The notes under the pieces were generated by a model. That model did no database searches and was not told the origin of the DNA. It was given only the letters and a program-made list of their open reading frames with translations. From positions 12,187-76,186 of the forward strand of contig DLZQ01000004.1 of NCBI GenBank assembly GCA_003447295.1: 64,000 bases of DNA. The letters are read 5' to 3'. Position 1 is the stretch's first letter. The number at the start of each line of letters is the position of its first letter. The position numbers and the translations under genes are program-made. This stretch comes from Lachnospiraceae bacterium (GTDB lineage: Bacteria > Bacillota > Clostridia > Lachnospirales > Lachnospiraceae). Of this stretch, positions 34,932 to 42,747 are shown piece by piece.

Positions 34932-35025
34932 ATAAAACAAAATGTCCTGCACCGGGACGAATCCACGAATACAGAACATTTGTTCTCTTCAAACAAATAA
35001 TACCATGACTGACAATATCTGTCAA
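34932..35025 (-). ncRNA. Putative small RNA 3, with LexA-type box
   Basis: Minus strand: TTGACA (plus 35020-35025), 17 bp, TATTAT (plus 34997-35002), start near 34990. The stem AAATGTTCTG/CAGGACATTT (plus 34940-34981) is followed by TTGTTTTAT. The LexA-type box GAACATTTGTTC (34974-34985) covers the start of the stem. Transcript about 58 bases with no RBS-start pair. Confidence 0.45.
34974..34985. promoter_or_regulatory. LexA-type box, second copy
   Basis: GAACATTTGTTC, identical to the box at 20162-20173 and placed likewise just downstream of a minus-strand promoter. Confidence 0.55.
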
Positions 35026-35035
35026 TGGTCTGTTA

Positions 35036-35125
35036 CATAAAAACAGCGGTACACCCACCGACCAAAGTAGATTGTACCGCTCTCACGCTTGGGAGTATTA
35101 TACCACACCAGTGATCCCCAGGCAA
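35036..35125 (-). ncRNA. Putative small RNA 2
   Basis: Minus strand: TTGCCT (plus 35120-35125), 17 bp, TATAAT (plus 35097-35102), start near 35090. AGCGGTACA/TGTACCGCT (35045-35081) is followed by GTTTTTAT. Its loop contains CTTTGGTCGGTG, the same 12 bases as in the unit at 20866, while the stems differ: conserved loop, changed stem, as expected for a functional RNA. Confidence 0.5.
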
Positions 35126-35147
35126 GAAATTTGTGGAGGGTTACGGA

Positions 35148-36170
35148 ATGGACATTAAGGAACAGGTTAAAAACAATATCATGCTGAAAATGCGTTACCA
35201 TCTGGATAGCCAGGAGCTGGATTTACTCGGTGTAGTCCTCACCGATGAACTGACTAAGGTAGAGGTGGATGCGCCGGAGACAGAGCTTGCTACCGTGGAT
35301 GACACTAATGAGTATATTATGGATCTCTTTATGCTCAAAAAGGCGCCAAAGCTGTCAGACAAGACTGTCAGGCAGTATACGGATGCGGTGCGGCGGCTGA
35401 CGGATTACTGTCAAAAGCCGCTTACTCGGATCACCAGTATGGATGTGGATGGGTGGCTTAATAGCATTAAAGGGTGCAATAGCAATACTTCACTAAATAA
35501 TCAGCGGCGGCACCTCAGCGCATTTTTTACATGGATGAGAAAATCTAAGATAGTTACGGAAAACCCCGTGGAGAGTGTGGAAATTTACCCGGAGATTCAG
35601 AAGCCGGTAGATCACATGGAAGCGCAGGAGTACGAAGAACTTAAGACAGGCTGCATTCGCAAGCGCGACCGCGCTATGATGGAACTGCTGCGGAGCACGG
35701 CTATCCGTGTAGGTGAAGCGGAAAGACTTAATGTGAATGACATAGACTGGCGTGCTGGATCCGTGTCAGTGTATGGTCAAAAGACCCGCACCTATCGGAC
35801 CGTATACCTTGATGATATTGCCTTAAAATATCTCGGGGAGTATATCCAAGAGCGCGGCTGCAGTATCAACAGCCGGGATCCATTATTTGTAGCGACCCGG
35901 TGCGTCCACGGAAAGTATAACCGCCTATCTGATTCCGGGATCCGTAGTGCACTTAAGAGCATCGCAAGCAGAGCGGAGGTTGAACGCCGGGTATATCCCC
36001 ATCTCTTCAGGAAGACCACGGCCACCAATATTTGTAAGCGTGGCGGTACTATATGGGATGCCGGACATTATCTGGGACACAAGGACCGGAGCACGGCTGG
36101 GCAGCATTATGTTGCAGAGGATCAGGAGTGCATGAGATCTATTTTTAGGTTGAGAGTGGCGATGATATAA
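35148..36170 (+). CDS. Second tyrosine recombinase (XerC/D-like), candidate tail-switch recombinase
   Basis: A 340-residue recombinase. The N-terminal SAM-like domain (about 60-150) contains LSDKTVRQYTDAVRRLTDYC. The catalytic domain has the first Arg in STAIRVGEAERL, the HLFR box (VYPHLFRKTTATNI), GHYLGHKD and the Tyr in AGQHYVAE: a full R-H-R-H-Y set. It is not next to an att site, and the phage already has an integrase at its left end. A second job such as the inversions at 55361-58538 or multimer resolution is therefore likely. The start at 35148 follows GGAGGG. Confidence 0.85.
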   Translation: MDIKEQVKNNIMLKMRYHLDSQELDLLGVVLTDELTKVEVDAPETELATVDDTNEYIMDLFMLKKAPKLSDKTVRQYTDAVRRLTDYCQKPLTRITSMDVDGWLNSIKGCNSNTSLNNQRRHLSAFFTWMRKSKIVTENPVESVEIYPEIQKPVDHMEAQEYEELKTGCIRKRDRAMMELLRSTAIRVGEAERLNVNDIDWRAGSVSVYGQKTRTYRTVYLDDIALKYLGEYIQERGCSINSRDPLFVATRCVHGKYNRLSDSGIRSALKSIASRAEVERRVYPHLFRKTTATNICKRGGTIWDAGHYLGHKDRSTAGQHYVAEDQECMRSIFRLRVAMI

Positions 36171-36174
36171 AAAT

Positions 36175-36203
36175 TTGAAAGATATATATAAATGTGATAT
36201 AAT
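36175..36203 (+). promoter_or_regulatory. Strong sigma-A-type promoter of the HEPN gene
   Basis: TTGAAA (36175-36180), 17 bp, TATAAT (36198-36203), then AAAAGGGGGG as RBS. It directly follows the recombinase stop and gives the HEPN gene its own transcription. Confidence 0.75.
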
Positions 36204-36226
36204 ATTTCAAAAGGGGGGAATACCAA

Positions 36227-36874
36227 ATGCCAACAAAAGCATATGGGAAATTTCTTAAAAATTTAGAAACAGTTAATAGACTAGATCAGACATATGATGA
36301 GGTTCGGATCAGTAGAAATAAAAAAGGGAAAGCTGCCTATGATCATATAACGAGAAGTGCAATTATTTTTTTAGCATCTGCATTTGAAGTCTACATAGAA
36401 GACGTGACGAAAGAATGTTGTAGCCAACATATAGCACTTGCTGGAGAAGCTAGACGCCTACCACATGATGTCAAATCAACAATAAATAAACATATAAGAG
36501 AAAAAAACATTGCTTCACCCACAGATCTTTGTGATGCAGGATGGAAAGAGGTTTATAGAACCCTGGTGAATAAAGAGACAGAGCGATTAAATACTCCTAA
36601 GCAAAAACAAATCACAGATCTATTTGGTACAATGATTGGTATTCGAAGCACTGACATATGCAACTTGCAGGGAATAGATAAATTAGATGAAGTTATTACT
36701 TTTAGAGGAGCAATAGCACATCGCGTAAAGACAAATGAATATGTAAAAATAGAGAGAGTTCGTGCAGACGTGGATACGATAAAAAAACTTGTTGTTGAAA
36801 TAGATAAAATGATTCTTGATTATTTCAAAAATTGTTATCCAGAGGTTCGAGTACCTTGGAATAATACATATTAG
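36227..36874 (+). CDS. HEPN-domain protein (RiboL-PSP-HEPN type), likely defence or exclusion gene
   Basis: A 215-residue helical protein. DHITRSAIIFLASAFEVYIED (about 39-59, written here as the start of helix 2) is the typical opening of this HEPN branch. FRGAIAHRV contains the R160-x4-H165 pair that forms the ribonuclease site of HEPN nucleases. It is AT-rich against its neighbours and has its own promoter and a perfect terminator, the layout of a moron expressed in the lysogen. HEPN nucleases often cleave RNA in abortive-infection systems. No partner gene is adjacent, so it would act alone. Function is inferred. Confidence 0.72.
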   Translation: MPTKAYGKFLKNLETVNRLDQTYDEVRISRNKKGKAAYDHITRSAIIFLASAFEVYIEDVTKECCSQHIALAGEARRLPHDVKSTINKHIREKNIASPTDLCDAGWKEVYRTLVNKETERLNTPKQKQITDLFGTMIGIRSTDICNLQGIDKLDEVITFRGAIAHRVKTNEYVKIERVRADVDTIKKLVVEIDKMILDYFKNCYPEVRVPWNNTY

Positions 36875-36889
36875 GAATAAACAGAGCCC

Positions 36890-36932
36890 AAGAGCCGATA
36901 CATGGAGAAATCCATGTATCGGCTCTTTTTTT
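36890..36932 (+). terminator. Terminator of the HEPN gene
   Basis: A perfect 17-bp stem (36890-36906 with 36911-36927) around a GAAA loop, followed by a T-run. One of the strongest terminators in the window. Confidence 0.9.
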
Positions 36933-37011
36933 ATATTCCCAGGTTAGAAAACCACAATCTCTCTTTGATACAGTGTAGGTATGAAATTAAACAGGACAGG
37001 AGGGAAGCTGG

Positions 37012-37272
37012 GTGAACATAAACAATTATAACATGGATACGGATGTACTCAGGGTATGCAGATATGTTGATGATGTCATTGCGGAGCGCCTGGCAGAATC
37101 CATCCTGCAGGGAACCAGTTACGATATGTTGGAAGCCCATTACGGGATCATGCCGATCAGCCGGAACTGTTTTTACAGGAGACGGCGGCAGGCACAGGAG
37201 ATCCTCCGGCGAAAGAACGGGAGAATTGAGGAAGAACCGAATGGGCAGATGAAGATGGTGTTTCCCTTGTAA
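37012..37272 (+). CDS. Small HTH-like protein, candidate late-gene activator
   Basis: An 86-residue protein ending in a basic helix-turn-helix-like segment (MLEAHYGIMPISRNCFYRRRRQAQEIL). GTG start follows AGGAGGG. It is the last gene before the first GGTACAAA promoter and lies where Firmicutes phages keep ArpU/RinA-type late regulators. The regulatory role is inferred from position and basic HTH. Confidence 0.5.
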   Translation: MNINNYNMDTDVLRVCRYVDDVIAERLAESILQGTSYDMLEAHYGIMPISRNCFYRRRRQAQEILRRKNGRIEEEPNGQMKMVFPL

Positions 37273-37275
37273 TTT

Positions 37276-37307
37276 GGTACAAATAGTGAAGAAACCTATT
37301 TTATAAT
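37276..37307 (+). promoter_or_regulatory. Late promoter P1
   Basis: GGTACAAA (37276-37283), 18 bp, TATAAT (37302-37307), 26 bp before the DUF4417 gene. Same layout as 44743-44774 and 56092-56123. Confidence 0.7.
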
Positions 37308-37332
37308 TATAGTATGAGGAAAGGAATGGGAA

Positions 37333-37965
37333 ATGTACAAGCAGCAGAGAAACTACGAGAACATACAGAAGATGTTATTTGATGGAGTCGGACAGTATGA
37401 TATTCCGGAAATAGAAGGGACAGAGTTCGATACTGCGGAATTTATCGGATTCAACTATGCGAAGAATGCGAGAGAGCCGGAGAAAAAGGCTGTGCATTTC
37501 TTCCTTGACGATTACCAGTTTACCAGACTGTGGACGGATCCGGACAGATACATACCTATGTTGCAGAAGTTCCGATATGTTTTGACACCGGATTTCAGCC
37601 TGTATACAGATTTCCCTAAACCTTTGCAGATATATAACCATTACCGGAAGCACTGGCTGGGCGCATACTGGCAGATGCACGGGATAAAGGTAATTCCGAC
37701 AATCTGTTGGAGTGGCAGGGAATCGTTTCAATGGTGCTTTGACGGAGAACCGGCACACGGGGTGGTGGCTATATCCTCGGTTGGCACGCAGAACAGTAAG
37801 GAAAAGAAGCGTAGATTCTTGGACGGGTACTTTGAAATGGTAGATAGGTTGCAGCCTACACAGATTATTTTCTATGGCAGCGTGCCGGAAGAGTGCAATG
37901 GGAATATTGTTAGGGTAAAGGCATTTAGTGATAAGTTCCGTGAGGCGGAGGTAGCACAATGGTAA
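37333..37965 (+). CDS. DUF4417 phage protein
   Basis: A 210-residue protein with the DUF4417 pattern: VHFFLDDYQFTRLWTDPDRY, LTPDFSLYTDFPKPLQIYNHYRKHW, a Trp-rich VIPTICWSGRESFQWCFDG and VAISSVGTQ. Found near phage packaging genes in Clostridia; no activity known. First gene after late promoter P1. Ends 7 bp inside the next gene. Confidence 0.75.
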   Translation: MYKQQRNYENIQKMLFDGVGQYDIPEIEGTEFDTAEFIGFNYAKNAREPEKKAVHFFLDDYQFTRLWTDPDRYIPMLQKFRYVLTPDFSLYTDFPKPLQIYNHYRKHWLGAYWQMHGIKVIPTICWSGRESFQWCFDGEPAHGVVAISSVGTQNSKEKKRRFLDGYFEMVDRLQPTQIIFYGSVPEECNGNIVRVKAFSDKFREAEVAQW

Positions 37966-38309
37966 TAAATTTACAGTTTTTTGGTGGACGCGGCGGATCT
38001 AGTGGTTTGAATACTATAAAACAAATTACGGTAAATATAAATGGAACTAATGTTACATACCGAAATGAAAATGGAAAGACATGGACAATTGGATTTGGGA
38101 ATAATGTAAAAAGTGTAGTTCCACGGACCTTAAAGGAGATAGAAGAGCATGCTAAGAAAGCTGGATATCCGGTAAAGACTTACACCAACAAAGAATATGC
38201 GCAATATGAAAAGAAATATAGGAAGGAAAGAGATAAGACAAGTGAACAGTTGGATAATCTTTGGAATGAAGCCGGTCCGAGACCGAGAAAGGGTATGAAG
38301 GGACATTGA
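37959..38309 (+). CDS. Small protein with GGRGGSSG motif (116 aa)
   Basis: Starts MVINLQFFGGRGGSSGLNTI, then a beta-rich middle (ITVNINGTNVTYRNENGK) and a charged helix. The NLQFFGGRG-SSG start is shared by many unrelated-looking phage and toxin-like proteins and may be a sorting or packaging tag. The gene 30 bp downstream carries the same motif. Function unknown. Confidence 0.55.
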   Translation: MVINLQFFGGRGGSSGLNTIKQITVNINGTNVTYRNENGKTWTIGFGNNVKSVVPRTLKEIEEHAKKAGYPVKTYTNKEYAQYEKKYRKERDKTSEQLDNLWNEAGPRPRKGMKGH

Positions 38310-38340
38310 TTTCTACAGAAAATAACGAGGCGAGATTGTA

Positions 38341-38718
38341 ATGGGTGGCAGAGGTGCCAGCAGTGGCATGAGTGAGAAAGGAAATCCATACGGGAGCCAG
38401 TATCATACGTTATTGGAACATGAAAACATTAAGTTTGTAGCAAATCGTATTAAAAATTATGAACCATTGCTGGAAACAATGTCCAAGGGAAGAACGTATG
38501 TGCAGGTAGGCGGCGAGGATATTGTTCGAGTTGCATTTATGGATAAGGATAATAAGCGTTACAAGGTTATAGAGAAAGATAAGAAAAATAAAACGTGGCA
38601 TGTTCATCATGGATATTTTCATACAGAGGAATCAGAGAAAATGCATGAGCCACTGAGCAGGCAAGATAAGGATTTCCTTGATAAAATCAGTAAAATATGG
38701 CATAATCGTAGTAGGTAA
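38341..38718 (+). CDS. Small protein with GGRGASSG motif (125 aa)
   Basis: Starts MGGRGASSGMSEKGNPYG, then a domain with YVQVGGEDIVRVAFMDKDNKR and KTWHVHHGYFHTEE. Histidines in the C-terminal half could be catalytic, but no family is recognised. It shares the GGRGxSSG start with its neighbour. AT-rich. Its stop lies inside the structured RNA that follows. Confidence 0.55.
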   Translation: MGGRGASSGMSEKGNPYGSQYHTLLEHENIKFVANRIKNYEPLLETMSKGRTYVQVGGEDIVRVAFMDKDNKRYKVIEKDKKNKTWHVHHGYFHTEESEKMHEPLSRQDKDFLDKISKIWHNRSR

Positions 38719-38832
38719 ATATAGTTTAAGTCGGGTAGAACGCTCGAAATGAGAGGTCCGCGTTTAAATCGTCGGTATTTGCCTAAGGCCTTATGGCTCT
38801 ATGATATGCATGGAGTTATAAGGTCTTTTTAT
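38712..38832 (+). ncRNA. tRNA-like structured element followed by terminator
   Basis: An 11-bp stem TAGGTAAATAT/GTATTTGCCTA (38712-38722 with 38775-38785) encloses D-arm-like GTTT/GAAC, a short CTC/GAG hairpin and a TTTAAAT T-loop-like turn. Directly after it a 17-bp stem with wobbles (38785-38801 with 38811-38827) and TTTATTTT form a terminator. A processed small RNA or an attenuator between late genes is possible; it is not a functional tRNA. Confidence 0.35.
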
Positions 38833-38855
38833 TTTGTCAGAAAGGAGATGATCAG

Positions 38856-39116
38856 ATGGCGAACCTGAGAGGGAAGATGAAGAAATTACAGACTGCGCTG
38901 GTAAAGCGTGGAATGATCATAAAGATAAACCAGCGACAGTTCTACTCCGAGGATCAGAGCCGGATGATCACCTCGTACAGCATCGTTACCCCAGTGGAGT
39001 GCTATTACCCGGGTAAGGAAGAATGGAAGACCAAAGAATATGAGATACTGAAGACCTGCTCTATGGCAGATGTTATATTCTGCCTGCTGGATATCTATAA
39101 GGCGGTGAGTGGATGA
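38856..39116 (+). CDS. Hypothetical phage protein before the terminase (86 aa)
   Basis: MANLRGKMKKLQTALVKRG, then ITSYSIVTPVECYYPGKEEW: an alpha-beta protein common just ahead of terminases in Clostridia phages. RBS AAAGGAGATG. Overlaps the terminase start by 4 bp. Function unknown. Confidence 0.6.
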   Translation: MANLRGKMKKLQTALVKRGMIIKINQRQFYSEDQSRMITSYSIVTPVECYYPGKEEWKTKEYEILKTCSMADVIFCLLDIYKAVSG

Positions 39117-40819
39117 AGAACGAGCTTACCCCAAAAAGGAAGACGTTTGCGGATGAATACATAAAGAATGGGGGAAATGCTACACAGGCTGCAATAGCTG
39201 CAAAGTATTCTGAAAAAACAGCTTATTCACAAGGACAACGCCTGTTGAAAAATGTTGAAGTTTTAGCATATATAGGGAAACAGACAAAACGTATTGAAAA
39301 GGAGCAGCACCGGGATATCATGTCACTTGCAGAGATCCAGGAGCGTCGTAGCAAGATTGCCAAGGGAGAGGTTGTGGATGGGCTTGGGTTTGCACCAGAT
39401 TTTGCAGATCAACTGAAGGCTATGGACGGACTGGAGAAAGCTCTGACAATTGCGGAGAAACAAAGGGTGGAACGTGAGGAAAAGGAGAGGCGAGAGAAAG
39501 CACCACTGTGGACGATTCCAATTACAGATATTACTTCTGATTTTGTGGAGATTTATCGAACAGTACATGAAGCATTTGCCGGTGAGATTGATGTACATGA
39601 AATCATATCCAAGGGTGGCCGTGGCTCCATTAAGTCGAACTTCTGGGGCAATGTAGCATATGAGACCATTAGGCAGGATCCACAGGCGCATGTGGTATAT
39701 ACCCGCCGATATAAGATAGATCTTCGAGGCTCTGTTTATAACCAGTTTATGAAGACCGTAATTCGGTACAACGATATGGATAACTGGGATTTTAAGCAAT
39801 CACCTATGTGTGCAGTATATAAGCCGACCGGTCAGATGATAATGTTCGTAGGTGCGGACAAGCCGATCTCACTGAAATCATTTAATGTGCCGTTTGGCTA
39901 TGTGAAACTTCTGATCCATGAGGAGTGCGACGAGATGGCAGGCGTGGAGCAGATGGATAATATCGAGGATACTTTCTTAAGATCGGATACTCCGGCGCTG
40001 GATATTAAGATATTCAATCCGCCGAAATCAAAGAACAATTTCATGAACCAGTACGTTGAGGAATGTCAGAGCAAACCGCAGACAAGGATCTGCCACAGCT
40101 ATTATTTCAATGTGCCACTTAAATGGTTGGGAAAGCGATTTTTCGAACGTGCGGAATGGTTTAAAGCTCATAAACCTAAGTACTATGACAATAACTACCT
40201 TGGGAAAGTAACCGGTACCGGTGGAGGCATCTTTGATAATGTGGAAGAGAGAACCATCTCAGATGCTGAAATTGAGAATATGCCATATTTTAACCACGGA
40301 CTGGATTTTGGTTTTGAACATCCACAGGTATTTGAAAAAGCATATTATGATGACGAAATAGATACTATTTTCTGCGTGGGGGAGGTCTTTTCAAAGAGAT
40401 GCAAAAATAGTTCGTTTGCCAGGAAGATTAAGAAGTACATTGAAGAGGAAATAATATGTGATTCTGCCAGACCTGATGCGATTGCAGAACTGCAGGACTG
40501 GGGATTCAATGCAATCGGTGCGAAAAAGCGCTGGGGATCCGGCAAGGGAAGAGACTATTGTTGGGAGTGGTTACAGCAGACCACAAAGATAGTGGTGGAT
40601 CCGGTGCGGTGCCCTAATCTTGCACACGAGCTGACAACACTGGAACATGAGCAGCTGAAAGATGGAACGTTCTCGGATGCGTATCCGACACTGGGAGAGG
40701 ACTGCGTGATGGCTCTGATCTACGGTCTGAACCGTGTGATAATGGAGAGCCGGAGAAATAATGGACTGTATGACAGCGAAGTGGATGAGGAAGAGGACAA
40801 TGAAGAATATGAAGACTAA
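39113..40819 (+). CDS. Terminase: small-subunit domain fused to large subunit
   Basis: A 568-residue packaging motor. Residues 5-55 (LTPKRKTFADEYIKNGGNATQAAIAAKY on) are a Terminase_2 small-subunit HTH, normally a separate gene. A linker helix follows, then the PBSX-type large subunit: Walker-A-like ISKGGRGSIKS (165-174), Walker B VKLLIHEECDEM (264-275), and a nuclease region with the Asp in GLDFGFEHP and CDSARPDAIAEL. It cuts concatemers and drives DNA into the head. No other small-subunit gene is nearby, which supports a real fusion. Confidence 0.88.
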   Translation: MKNELTPKRKTFADEYIKNGGNATQAAIAAKYSEKTAYSQGQRLLKNVEVLAYIGKQTKRIEKEQHRDIMSLAEIQERRSKIAKGEVVDGLGFAPDFADQLKAMDGLEKALTIAEKQRVEREEKERREKAPLWTIPITDITSDFVEIYRTVHEAFAGEIDVHEIISKGGRGSIKSNFWGNVAYETIRQDPQAHVVYTRRYKIDLRGSVYNQFMKTVIRYNDMDNWDFKQSPMCAVYKPTGQMIMFVGADKPISLKSFNVPFGYVKLLIHEECDEMAGVEQMDNIEDTFLRSDTPALDIKIFNPPKSKNNFMNQYVEECQSKPQTRICHSYYFNVPLKWLGKRFFERAEWFKAHKPKYYDNNYLGKVTGTGGGIFDNVEERTISDAEIENMPYFNHGLDFGFEHPQVFEKAYYDDEIDTIFCVGEVFSKRCKNSSFARKIKKYIEEEIICDSARPDAIAELQDWGFNAIGAKKRWGSGKGRDYCWEWLQQTTKIVVDPVRCPNLAHELTTLEHEQLKDGTFSDAYPTLGEDCVMALIYGLNRVIMESRRNNGLYDSEVDEEEDNEEYED

Positions 40820-41000
40820 GTATTTTGTCATAGTGGATAAGAACACACGGGAGGTGGTAGCGTGTATATCTGATTCTGGGCAGGATAATATTTTACGGAA
40901 AGATTTAGACCTTAGAGTATATGATGGTACAGAACCTGTATTTACAGAAACGGATCACGGCATTCTGCTGAATGACAATGCTTTTACAATGAAATTATAG
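40800..41000 (+). CDS. Hypothetical protein between terminase and portal (66 aa)
   Basis: MKNMKTKYFVIVDKNTREVV, a short beta-rich protein overlapping the terminase end. An upstream frame to 40761 lacks an RBS. Not recognised. Confidence 0.5.
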   Translation: MKNMKTKYFVIVDKNTREVVACISDSGQDNILRKDLDLRVYDGTEPVFTETDHGILLNDNAFTMKL

Positions 41001-41010
41001 GCGGTGACAT

Positions 41011-42480
41011 ATGAGCATATTTGCGAGAGTAAAGGAGTTTATCATGAATCTGTTTAAAACAAATGTGGAAAAGGAATTTAAGGTGGATATTATATCCTCC
41101 GAGATTATGGAACTGACACAGAACGAATGGCAGGCTATCATAAAGGGGCGTCCGTACTGGGCGAAAGATAATGTCAAGACTATTAATTTTGCGAAGTTTC
41201 TCTGCTATTACACAGCTAAGAAGACCTGCATGGATCTCAATATCACGGTCAGTGGCAGCCAGAGAGCCGACTATATCAACCAGTGCATCAAAGCCATGAT
41301 TCAGAAGTCTATTAGGGATAAGGTGGAGGATGCCTGCGGTGCCGGCGGCATCATTCTGAAGCCGAACGGTACATACAATCCCGCCGGAGCTATCGACTAT
41401 GTCATGCCCGGCAGTTTTGTAGTTACAGAAAAGAACAGCAACGGGGATATCCTGGGTATTATTTTCTTTGACCGGTTGGTGAAAGGCGAAGATTATTACA
41501 CACGCCTGGAATATCAGCATTTTACCTCTTCTGTCATGGATGGCGGGGAAGTAGGAAGAACATATACTATTGAAAATAAAGTATACAAGTCTAAAGGTGG
41601 TAATCGCTTGTGGAACAAGATCCAGCTGACGGATGTACCAGAGTGGAAGAATATCCCTGAGACACAGGTCCTGTCAAACGTGGAGAAGCCTTTATTTGGA
41701 TATTTTAAGATGCCGTATAACAACACTATTGATTATTCTTCTCCCGAAGGAGTGGCTATCTTTGCCAACTGCATCAAAGAACTGAATGATCTGGATGTGG
41801 CATGGAGCCGCAAGGGTGACGAGGTAGAGGATTCTCAGCATTTGACATTCATAGATGAAAATGCACTGGAAAAGAGAAACAAGGATAATGGGAATAAGGA
41901 GAAAGTCAGTCTCCCTCGATTTGTACATGGTCTGAAACATGGGGTGGATGCGAAGAATACAATCGATGAACACGTTCCTACTCTTTTGACGGATCAGCGT
42001 ATCACAGACATCAATTCCATTCTGTCCATGATCTCCACAAAAGCCGGTTTCTCTCAGGGACAATTTATCTTGGACCGCAAGACAGGTATGGTAACAGCTA
42101 CACAGATCGAGAGCGATGACAGCGAAACTGTGGAAACAATCAATGATATTCGAACAGCATTGAAAAGGGCAATCAAAGACCTGATCTATGCGTTGGATAA
42201 GTATTGCGATGTATATTACAATATGCCGAGCGGTTATGTAAATGCACTGGATGAGGATGTGGCAGACGAGGATGTCTTCTACTTCAAGGATTTGTTGGCA
42301 TCCTTCGAGCAGGACAGAACCAGGGCATATCAGTTGATGATTCAGGGCGTATACAGCAAGCGCAAATACCTCAAAGAATATGAGGGCTTTAATGATGAAG
42401 AGATTGACAAGATGCAGGCAGAAGTCCAGGAAGAAAAGGCGAGCGAGCAGAAACAACAGGGATTGTTTGGGGAGGAGTAG
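41011..42480 (+). CDS. Portal protein (A118/SPP1-type)
   Basis: A 489-residue portal. GRPYWAKDNVKTINFAKFLCYYTAKKTCMD near 47, ACGAGGIILKPN near 107, PEGVAIFANCIKELNDLDVAWSRKGDEVEDSQ near 240-270 and the TATQIESDDSETVETINDIRTALKRAI segment near 365-395 (only partly written here) match the phage portal family of A118-like siphoviruses. It forms the dodecameric DNA gate of the head. RBS GGCGGTGAC. It follows the terminase, the normal order. Confidence 0.88.
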   Translation: MSIFARVKEFIMNLFKTNVEKEFKVDIISSEIMELTQNEWQAIIKGRPYWAKDNVKTINFAKFLCYYTAKKTCMDLNITVSGSQRADYINQCIKAMIQKSIRDKVEDACGAGGIILKPNGTYNPAGAIDYVMPGSFVVTEKNSNGDILGIIFFDRLVKGEDYYTRLEYQHFTSSVMDGGEVGRTYTIENKVYKSKGGNRLWNKIQLTDVPEWKNIPETQVLSNVEKPLFGYFKMPYNNTIDYSSPEGVAIFANCIKELNDLDVAWSRKGDEVEDSQHLTFIDENALEKRNKDNGNKEKVSLPRFVHGLKHGVDAKNTIDEHVPTLLTDQRITDINSILSMISTKAGFSQGQFILDRKTGMVTATQIESDDSETVETINDIRTALKRAIKDLIYALDKYCDVYYNMPSGYVNALDEDVADEDVFYFKDLLASFEQDRTRAYQLMIQGVYSKRKYLKEYEGFNDEEIDKMQAEVQEEKASEQKQQGLFGEE

Positions 42481-42483
42481 GGC

Positions 42484-42747
42484 ATGAATGAGATACCAAC
42501 TGAGATTGTAAATGCAGCAACATCGCGACCGACGTTACCTAAATTTGCAAAGGGAGGATTTATCCCTTTAGAAGGGCATCCAGTAGAACCGAACTGTGAT
42601 GAAAAAGATTTGATAGGACCGCCGGAATTGTTTGTCAGGATAAGGGATGATAAAACATGCATTATGGAAGAACGATTGGTTGTATCGATGTCCGAATCGA
42701 TACAGACAGACTTGAAAAGAATATTGCAAATGCGCAGAAGCTGTTGA
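42484..42747 (+). CDS. Hypothetical head-region protein (87 aa)
   Basis: MNEIPTEIVNAATSRPTLPK, then KGGFIPLEGHPVEPNCDEKD. Only 3 bp after the portal and overlapping the next gene by 91 bp. Looks like a short late phage protein of unknown role. Confidence 0.55.
   Translation: MNEIPTEIVNAATSRPTLPKFAKGGFIPLEGHPVEPNCDEKDLIGPPELFVRIRDDKTCIMEERLVVSMSESIQTDLKRILQMRRSC

Noticed and set aside
38714..38783. Possible tRNA gene with a 7-bp acceptor-like stem
   Set aside because: The pairing extends to 11 bp, the anticodon arm is only 11 nt, and the T-stem has a mismatch. Kept only as a structured RNA.
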